Assembly: GCA_022749755.1 (NCBI GenBank)
Contig: CM040444.1
Coordinates: 18,397,274-18,461,273 of the forward strand
Direction of reading: 5' to 3'
Origin: Azadirachta indica
Taxonomy: Eukaryota > Streptophyta > Magnoliopsida > Sapindales > Meliaceae
Length of the DNA stretch: 64,000 nt
This document shows positions 56,641 to 64,000 of this stretch, piece by piece. The notes under the pieces were generated by a model. That model had not been told where the DNA came from, did not search any database, and saw nothing but the letters and a program-made list of their open reading frames with translations. The translations under genes were made by a program, and so were the position numbers. The stretch's first letter is position 1; each line of letters starts with the position of its first letter.

Positions 56641-57250
56641 AAATATCATACGAATCTGTTTAGAATTATTGTTAGAAGAGATAAAAAGGATTTTTAATAG
56701 TCAAAAGTCATTTTAATATCTAGTATATTTTTTCAGAATTACTTTTGGTAAAATCATTTCATCTTTTAGTAGATTTTGAAAAGGAAAAAAAAACTTAATT
56801 ACTTTTTAATTTTTGAATTTATATTAAAAATTTTATATACTTTACTATAAATTATTTGAGTGTATATATAGAGAGACACTTAAAATTGAATTTTAATTTA
56901 TTTATTACTATTCATTATGTATATTTTTGTAGTTAGTATTATTACAATATTTTAACAATAAAATTTATCAAACGCGTAAAACTACTTTTAAATTTTATAG
57001 TATTTTTAAAAGTAAAATTTATAAAATACTAAACTAATTCTCTTCAAAACCAATTATTTCAATATTAGAGTAGAAATAAATTATTTTAAAATCTACAATA
57101 ATAAAACTTACCCTAAATTTTGCCTAAAGTTCCCTCTCAATCAATAAGGAAAAGAACAAAATGCCAGAATTAATTCTTCTACTTGAAGTTAATCCGAAAA
57201 TGGTAGTTATTTAACTTAAAAATAAATTTGGTCAAAATCTTTTTTGTTTC
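56641..57250. other. AT-rich intergenic DNA
   Basis: No gene or repeat is recognised. Confidence 0.5.
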
Positions 57251-57251
57251 T

Positions 57252-57399
57252 TTTTCCACATATTAGGTAATTATTAAATGGGAGACTGCACATTACCCCT
57301 TTGACGTTACATAATCTTTTTTTTTTTTTTTAAACGTTTTCCACATATTAGGTAATTATCAGATGGGAAACTGCCCATTTCCTCTTTGACGTTACATAT
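57252..57399. repeat. Tandem duplication of a ~60-bp sequence
   Basis: ttttccacatattaggtaattat...tttgacgttacat occurs at about 57252-57312 and again at 57338-57399 (about 90% identical), separated by a poly-T run. Confidence 0.85.
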
Positions 57400-57960
57400 G
57401 TTACTTTTTAACTAAAAATTTTAACAAAAAATCTAAAGCAGCACAAACCCTAAATTCTAGAACTAGCAGCAGCTGCCCATCACCATTAGCCGCAACAACT
57501 TCTCTCCTTCTCCTTCTCTCATTGCATGACCTCTCACCCACCTCTCGTCACATAGCCTCTCCATCGCATCATCATTGTGGCCACTGCCACCCCGCCCTTA
57601 GATCTGCCTTTTACCTCTCCAAAATGGTGGCTAGGCTTTGTTTTTTTTGTTTGTTAAGAAAGATTACATAAGGTAAAAAGCAAAAATAAGTTAATAACAT
57701 GAAATTCTTTATTTAAATTTTGTTTGCTTGCTGAGACGTACTAGTCGGATCGAGAAGGATCCCAAGTTGAAATTAGTTTGGGAATTATAAATCAGGATGG
57801 TGAAAGATTGATAAAGTAAGCGAAAAAAATGCAATCAATAATCTAAATTATATTTGCCTGCGGATTGAGATGCGAAAATTGATTTTCTTTCTTTCAATTT
57901 AACTTTTATAACTCTTCTTCTTCACTTCGCAAGGGTTTACAAAGGCCAAAAGTCATCATT
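57400..57960. other. Non-coding region with a C-rich patch
   Basis: 57430-57610 is C/CT-rich (cttctccttctctc, ctcacccacctctc, cactgccaccccgccc) like a leader sequence, but no ORF follows. No further structure is seen. Confidence 0.4.
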
Positions 57961-57965
57961 TTCAA

Positions 57966-58110
57966 CAAAAAAAAAAAAAAAAAAAAGAGGCAGTTCCTTT
58001 GCTGGCCAAGAAGATTGTGAGGAAGCATGTGTTACAAGCACTTTGGCAGAATAAATCAATGCATTAGGCATCTTCAGCACTTTGACGCAACTGTTACTCT
58101 GTGTGTCAAT
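57966..58110 (+). pseudogene. Possible ribosomal protein L32-like fragment after poly(A)
   Basis: After an A(20) run the plus strand reads EAVPLLAKKIVRKHV. The start of eukaryotic ribosomal protein eL32 is, from general knowledge, MAVPLL.KKIVKKR. About 13 residues agree, then the similarity ends. The fragment is short and chance is not excluded. Confidence 0.25.
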
Positions 58111-59839
58111 TTGTTTTTGGCTTGACTGTTTATTTGGGGTTGAATTAAAATGTAGATTTTATTTTTGCCACCAGATTTGATGTTTTGATTTGTTTTTATC
58201 AAAATTATTTTTTTTGATTTATCTTTCTCAAAAAAAATTAATTTTCGTAACTATTTCGAAAAGAAATTAACTTTTAGGTATTTCGAAAAAATTAATTTTT
58301 ATAAATCAATGGAGTAATAATGATTTTATTTTCTTCTTGTATAATTACAACCTGAATATATATATATATACACGTATGCAACCCAATGAAATTAAATTTT
58401 TTTTCAATAATCAAGGATAATAATGTAATTCTCATTCTTTTGAACAGCTAATTGTACAAAATTGTTGCCACAACCAAAAGGAAATTTTGTAAATGCCCTA
58501 AAAAAGTAACAGAAATTAGTAACAAATATAATGTCTAAGGGGTGATCGAGTATTTGTAAGAGTTTAAGAGGGTAATCGGATATTAAGTGTATCAAGCATT
58601 CTTCCTTATTAAATTCATTATCTTTATTAAAAAAAAATGATAGGTGGACTTCTATTTTTAAAAATAAATGTCAAGTACTCACCCAAAATGAAAATATTTG
58701 TCAGTGATAACCCTTTTGTTAGAACTTTATGTCTCTATTATTTTGAAAATTGATATAATAGTCATTGTAATTTAAAATTAAAATTAAAAATTAAAAAATA
58801 TCATTATTTTTTATATTTGAGGACAAAATGTTTATCGTGATTTAAAAAAATATATAAAAAATAAATTATATTTAATCAAAATAATTATATGATAAAAAAA
58901 CTGAATCTGAAACTCTATCATTTTTTCACCTTCTTCTTTCCATATTATTCTTTCTTTTCTCTTTCTCTTTTGGTCTTCTTCTTTCTTGCATGCCAAACAC
59001 ATATTGGAATTAAATCAAGGTATTAATTTAAAGTGGGTTTGGGTGGATTGAAGTAGTGTTAAGGAGTGAGGTTTCTTTGATTGATAATTTGGTTGGCTGA
59101 TTAAAATTGATTGATAATTATTTGATTTATTGATTGAATATATTAGGGCATGGGTTAGGGATTTTGGACTTATTTGATTTATATTAAAAAGTTTTTTTAA
59201 CACTTTCAACCGTATTTTTTTTTAGTTACAATTAACGAATTAAATATATTAATTTTTTTAACTAAAATTATATTTTTACCTTTACAATGCAGAGCAGTAT
59301 CAACATAGTCAATGAGCGTATATTGGTCATTGTATCTCCACTAACGGTTTGTAGGAACTAGGTCATTGTATAACAAAAAACAAAAAGCAAATGGTAGTTA
59401 TATACGTACAACAGTCAAACTAGCCAGACCACAAGGGAGATGGAAAATTTTAACAGAAAAAAATTTCATTGACAAATAATTTCGTTTAGATGGCTTCTTG
59501 ACATTTATCTTTCAAAATGGGATCCAATTGTCATCATCCTTTTTATTGTGATTTTAAAAAAATTCTCTTAATCAATAGATTTATCAAGTATATCAAATTA
59601 GCTCTTGCCATTCATCTCCTATACATATGTATTGACGGTTACACCTTTAAATGAGGAGAAAATATTTTGAAGTATCAAAACACAACCCCAAATGAGCAAA
59701 AATACGTTGATATTTTTTCCATCATGAATGCATCATCATAGATTATCCTGATTGTCTAATGTTTGTGTAGAAAGCTTATCCATTTTACTTTCAATAACAC
59801 GTTTTTCAATTTGAATTTGATCTTTTTATTTCTATAGTA
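58111..59839. other. AT-rich intergenic DNA
   Basis: No gene is seen. Short minus-strand frames at 58404-58595 and 59015-59209 have no features. There is a (TA) run near 58359-58370 and pyrimidine-rich ttcttc runs near 58925-58985. Confidence 0.5.
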
Positions 59840-60720
59840 ATCTCACATCAGGTACCAGCACTTTAAAGATTCGTACAAAACAGGCGTTCTCAGTTTCAGC
59901 AACATCCGGCCTTCCACATTACCTCATCGACCATTCTTGCATCAACATTACATATCACAAGATTAAACAAAAGAAACCCAGGACCACCTAATGCTGAGAT
60001 GACCTCTGTTCAAGGCTCGAGACCCGGATCCAACCAAGCAATGCTAGCAAATAGACAAGATGCTCCTATACCAGAACGATCTAAAAATGACAATCCAGAC
60101 AGATCTAGTCGCTAATCCTATGGAGATTCCTGGATAGCCAAACCTTCGGCAAGCTGAAACAGGTCCCAACCCTTGGAACATGAATTCATTTAATTCACTA
60201 TTGTTGTGATCCTTGGAGAGGCTTCTTCTGAAAGTCTGAACTCATTTCTTTCCATGTTTAGAGATATCAAATTTCATTACTTGATATTAATAAATTTATT
60301 TATACGTAAAAAAAAGAAGAAGTCCTCTCTACTTGTGCTTTTTCTTTGCTTATGTACTTTTCTTTTCCTTTTTTTGATTAGTTCTCTCAAAATTTTAAAT
60401 TTGATGAGATTTTAATAGAAAAATTAGTAATTTGAGATTAACTTTATTTCTATTAATTGGGTTTTAGATCCAATCGTTAAAAAATCTCCCTTATTTCTGC
60501 AGGCCAACTTACGTGGCTAGAGAAGAAAATAAAGATGTAATGCGGTGGGAAGTGTTTTTTTAAAAAATATGAGACTCAAAAACATGAGGCCTAACAATAC
60601 GAATTCTCCGTGACAAGAAGATTGCAGAAGTAATGTGGAATAGTTGTGGCTATTGTATATTAGCGGGTGACTTGTGTATTACAGTTAGTTACTAGTCGTG
60701 TTCATGTATCTAATGTAAAA
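59840..60720 (+). ncRNA. Possible non-coding exon remnant (unidentified)
   Basis: 59840-60200 has near-normal base composition, unlike its surroundings, and lacks an ORF. It is followed by AT-rich intron-like sequence and an acceptor-like ttatttctgcag at about 60492-60503, then another mixed-composition stretch to 60720. This could be a spliced 3'UTR or a non-coding transcript left from a gene. I recognise no homology. Confidence 0.25.
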
Positions 60721-61560
60721 TTCTACATACATATATATATGGCTTCTGTACAGAAATGATATGTGATATATATTAGGTCATTTTGTTGGCAAAAAACAGA
60801 AGTATTTGTAATATTGCAATTATTTTGCTTTTGCTGCGAATGGATAAAAATTGATTTCAAAGTCATGTATATGATAACAGATGGAGAAAATTTTAAGTGC
60901 CCATTTGACGATATCAATGCTTGTAATTGTTGAATTTTCTGTTGATTCTAATCTCTTCGAAATTTATGAGGTCTTGAAAGGCCTGAACTTTTCCTATATC
61001 TCAATTTCTGTGTTGGGTTTCTTTTTATTTTAAGTTTTTTCTGCTTGTTACCGTTTAATAAAGAAAGTTAAATTTAATTAGCTTTCATTTTGGTCTAGAG
61101 TTTAATATAATCAATTAATTCATAAATTATATAGAAAATAAATACTATAATTAATACTTCTTTCCATAGGAAAATCATATAAGAAAATTTTTTTTTCCAA
61201 CAGAATTTTCATAGATTTTTAGCTTCTGATCAAAGGAATTTATTCAATATATGATTTCCAATAAATTGAATATATACTACTACCACAATAAGAACTGATT
61301 CTAAAATAAGAAAAGTTTAATTAATAGATAAACTTATTTTGATGATGGCAGAAAAGAGAAATACGAGTTTGATACGGATTAAAATCAAGATTCCTAATAT
61401 ATTACCATCTTAATACTGTAAATTAATAGCGAGACAAAGTAATATATTCCTAACATATAGTTTCCTAATATATTCACAATTAAACTAGTTAAGTTACTTT
61501 CTTCCTTACTCATTGCATAATTACTTCTTATTATAACTTTGTTTCCTGCTCAACCCAATT
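60721..61560. other. AT-rich intergenic DNA
   Basis: No gene or repeat is recognised. Confidence 0.5.
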
Positions 61561-61574
61561 CATCGATCATGAAC

Positions 61575-61812
61575 TGCATTCCTGTTCCTGCTTGCTGATG
61601 TTGTTGGCAATAGATTTAGTTGTTCGAATGCTTTTAGTGCTATAGATTATGCAGCAAGCGGAGACGGAAATAAAAAACATGCATATATGTTTAATCAATT
61701 TCATCGACAACTAATTAATTAAACTTATATATATATATATATGTATGTATATACGTTTACTATTTCCGTCTCCGCTTGCTGCATAATCGACAGCAGGAAC
61801 AGGAATGCAGCA
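61575..61812. repeat. Perfect 28-bp inverted repeat with flanking imperfect arms
   Basis: 61645-61672 (gattatgcagcaagcggagacggaaata) is the exact reverse complement of 61761-61788, with an 88-nt AT-rich loop holding a (TA)n. Further out, cattcctgttcctgct near 61576-61592 is the reverse complement of agcaggaacaggaatg at 61792-61807, so the pairing resumes with a 52-nt bulge on the left arm only. Confidence 0.85.
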
Positions 61813-62639
61813 GCAGTAGCAGAAAACTTATTCGTGATCCCTTAATTGGGTGGCAAAAATTAAGAAATTATGGGCGTAATGTTAGCGAGGGATGACTTGA
61901 GGCTTATTTTCATGCTCGATCTTCTGCAGTTTTTGCATCAACTATCTGCGGTTTGATGTTCTTTTCGGTTCAACTCTGCTAGTTGCTGCTTCTTGTAAGA
62001 GGTTGATAGAATAATTATTTTGTAATTAGTAGAGAGGTTCCAAGAATGTGTCAATTTGTTGGGAGAGGAATTATATGTATTCTATTTACATGCATATCTA
62101 GTGAAAATTAGTGTATTTTAAATTACAACTCTCTCTTAATGTGTTCTGAGTATTTTCAATATCTGGGCATCATTAGATTATAGACAAGGATAAAAATTAT
62201 TCAGTCGGAGCATAAAACTTTGATTTGTGAGTTTAGTTTCTAATAGAAATTATTTATTCGAGAATTAAGAATTAAAGCGTAGCACCACATATAAAATTTA
62301 AGGTGAAATTTCTATAACAATTTTAAAACAATTACCCATTCTTACTCTGTATGCAAACTTTTAGTAAACCGAAAAATCTTGGCAATGAATTTTGTTTACT
62401 GTTTAATGCACCTTTTCCTTCATATATTATTGCTACATCATTATTTGTCATAAGTTCTTAAATTATTTGTAAATTAATTTAGCATGTTTGTTTGGTAACT
62501 ATATATAATAAAACTTCCTACAATATTACTAGTACGTCGGATTTTTTTCCCTCTTTCGCTTACTAGAATCAAACTTAGAATGATATATATGCTCTCAATT
62601 ACATTAATTATTTTCAAAGTATAATCTTTTAGAATAAGG
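61813..62639. other. AT-rich intergenic DNA
   Basis: No gene is seen. Confidence 0.5.
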
Positions 62640-64000
62640 GATATTGTGCTTTACCCCCTTAGGTTTTAGGGAAAAGTTAATATACCCTCCAAATTTTGAA
62701 AAAAGTAAAATACTCCCCTACGTTTTGAAGAAAGTCAAGATACTCTTTTGAAATTACTATTTATATTTTAATTTGATTTTTTTACCCCTCTATTATCAAA
62801 AGCGTATAAAAATAATTAGAAAAATTTTTTAAAATTACCTTAATTTTTATAAAATTTACATAAATAATCTCTTATAAAAATTTTTACCAATCTAACCCAA
62901 AATATATTTTTCGGATTAAATTATCCTCAATAACACACTTCATTTTTTTTTTTTTTACAAAAGTCTACTTTTTTACTTTTTCTTATTACTCTAAATTTTT
63001 AAACTCTCCCAAATTTAAACTCTCATCTTTCAAAATTATTTCTTTCATCAAAATCACCTCTTTTACTAACGGTGGAGATAATAGCAATATATTTTTTATG
63101 GTAAAGTCTTAGTTAATGATATTAAGTAATTTTTTTGTCATACAAATATATATTTTATATGTGAATTAATTCACTATAGGGAAAATTTTCTTCTCAAATA
63201 TGGATTCAATGTTGATTATATAGTAGAAAGTATTAATTTAAGATTAAATTATATTGAATGGTTGTTATATAAATATAAATACATGAATGATTTGAGAATA
63301 AGAAAGTGTTGTAAGATATTGGATCATGAGTTTTTTACTCAAAAAATGAATTTCGAGTTAGGCTAAAATTAGTCTTATTAGACAATAGATTTTGAGTAAG
63401 GCTAAATTTTGTCTTACTCAAAAATTACTTTTGAGTAAAGTTAAATTAATTTGGTCTTACTCGAAAAATGGCTTTCGAGTAAAGCTAAAATATGCTTTAT
63501 CTGAAAATTTGGCTTTACCCGAAAAATAATTTTTGGATAGGGTAAAATTTGAACTTACTCGAAAAGTGAGTTTTGAGTAAGGCTAAAATATGCCTTATCT
63601 GAAAATTTGGTTTAACCTGAAAATTGATTTTTAGGTAGGGCAAAATTTTGCCTTATCCAAAAATTTGGCGTTACTCAAAAAATGGTTTTTAGGTAAGGCA
63701 AATTTTAGCTTTTTACCCAAAATCTACTTTTTAGATAAGGTAAAATTTAGTCTTACCTGAAATTCATTTTTTTGGTAAGGCAAATTTTGACCTCACTCGA
63801 ATTTTATTTTCAGGGTAAAAAATCCATAATCCAAAATCGCACAACATCATCTTATTTTCAAATCATTCATATTTTTACATTTATATATCAACCAATCAAC
63901 GTAATTTAAATTTAAATCAATACTTTCTACTATATAATCAACATTGAATTCATATTTAATAAGAGAAATTTTTCTTTAATGAATTAATTCAAACATAAAT
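62640..64000. mobile_element. Large foldback element with a central tandem array, cut by window end
   Basis: The reverse complement of 63830-64000 matches 63145-63335 (caatgttgattatatagtagaaagtatt, atgaatgatttga.aataag, tgaattaattca). The centre (63345-63825) is an array of imperfect ~40-50 bp units (see next entry). The left part from about 62640 has a terminus-like start (tttacccccttaggttttaggg). The right end is outside the window. No coding sequence is seen. Confidence 0.7.
63345..63825. repeat. Array of palindromic ~40-50 bp units
   Basis: About ten imperfect units alternate gagtaaggctaaaatttg with its reverse-type ccttactcgaaaa, so adjacent half-units are inverted to each other (ggtaaggcaaattt / aaattttgccttacc). 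It forms the centre of the foldback element. Confidence 0.75.

Noticed and set aside
1..64000. A novel multi-gene defence or biosynthetic system
   Set aside because: The only near-complete host genes are one NLR and one carboxylesterase. Their proximity looks incidental within a transposon-rich birth-and-death region; I see no sequence evidence that they work together.

Overview
This is nuclear DNA of a flowering plant, almost certainly a eudicot. It is very AT-rich, genes have GT-AG introns, and the sequence between genes is packed with nested plant transposable elements (Ty1/copia, Ty3/gypsy, CACTA, hAT-like, foldback MITE-like). The style of the disease-resistance gene and of the carboxylesterase suggests a woody eudicot such as Citrus. 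That genus-level guess is an inference from recognition, not from a database search.

Layout. 1-4061: a decayed copia retrotransposon whose left LTR lies just outside the window, followed by AT-rich/hAT-like debris and a 100-N assembly gap (4663-4762). 4763-26440: a tandem segmental duplication. Each unit carries a ~4 kb non-autonomous CACTA-like element, a promoter and a plant carboxylesterase (CXE) gene. In unit A the CXE gene is split: its first 11 codons (8425-8457) are separated from its body (14268-15239) by 5.8 kb of nested transposons (a partial Athila-like gypsy element with a 424-codon ORF, then the right end of another CACTA element). In unit B the CXE gene is truncated after the oxyanion-hole motif. 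Further fragments of a third or fourth unit lie at 26866-27210 and 29232-29372. A minus-strand copia remnant and a stray piece of NLR-gene leader sit inside unit A. 26441-32820: mostly AT-rich repeats.

33444-41731: a large six-exon CC-NB-ARC-LRR (NLR) immune-receptor gene, the main host gene here. All its internal exons are phase 0 and several are duplicates of each other. Exon 5 has a one-base homopolymer expansion that shifts the frame and stops translation at about residue 1602. The first intron carries a ~1.2 kb foldback element. Exons 5 and 6 and their flanks are duplicated about 11 kb downstream (51664-52937) as an orphan LRR fragment. 42300-51660 between them is transposon debris, including a degraded 'gypsy-type transposon' protein gene (44045-48600). 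54040-56640 is a decayed Ty3/gypsy element with an internal deletion. 56640-64000 has no recognisable intact gene, but holds a striking 28-bp perfect hairpin (61645-61788) and a foldback element with a central tandem array (about 62640 to the window end).

How it fits together: the window is a birth-and-death zone. NLR and CXE genes are copied in tandem and broken by transposons, deletions and frameshifts. The only near-complete host coding units are the NLR gene and the unit-A CXE body. I found no convincing new multi-gene system. The most notable items are the CXE body that has gained an in-frame start from a CACTA terminus, the phase-0 exon-module architecture of the NLR, and the large foldback elements.
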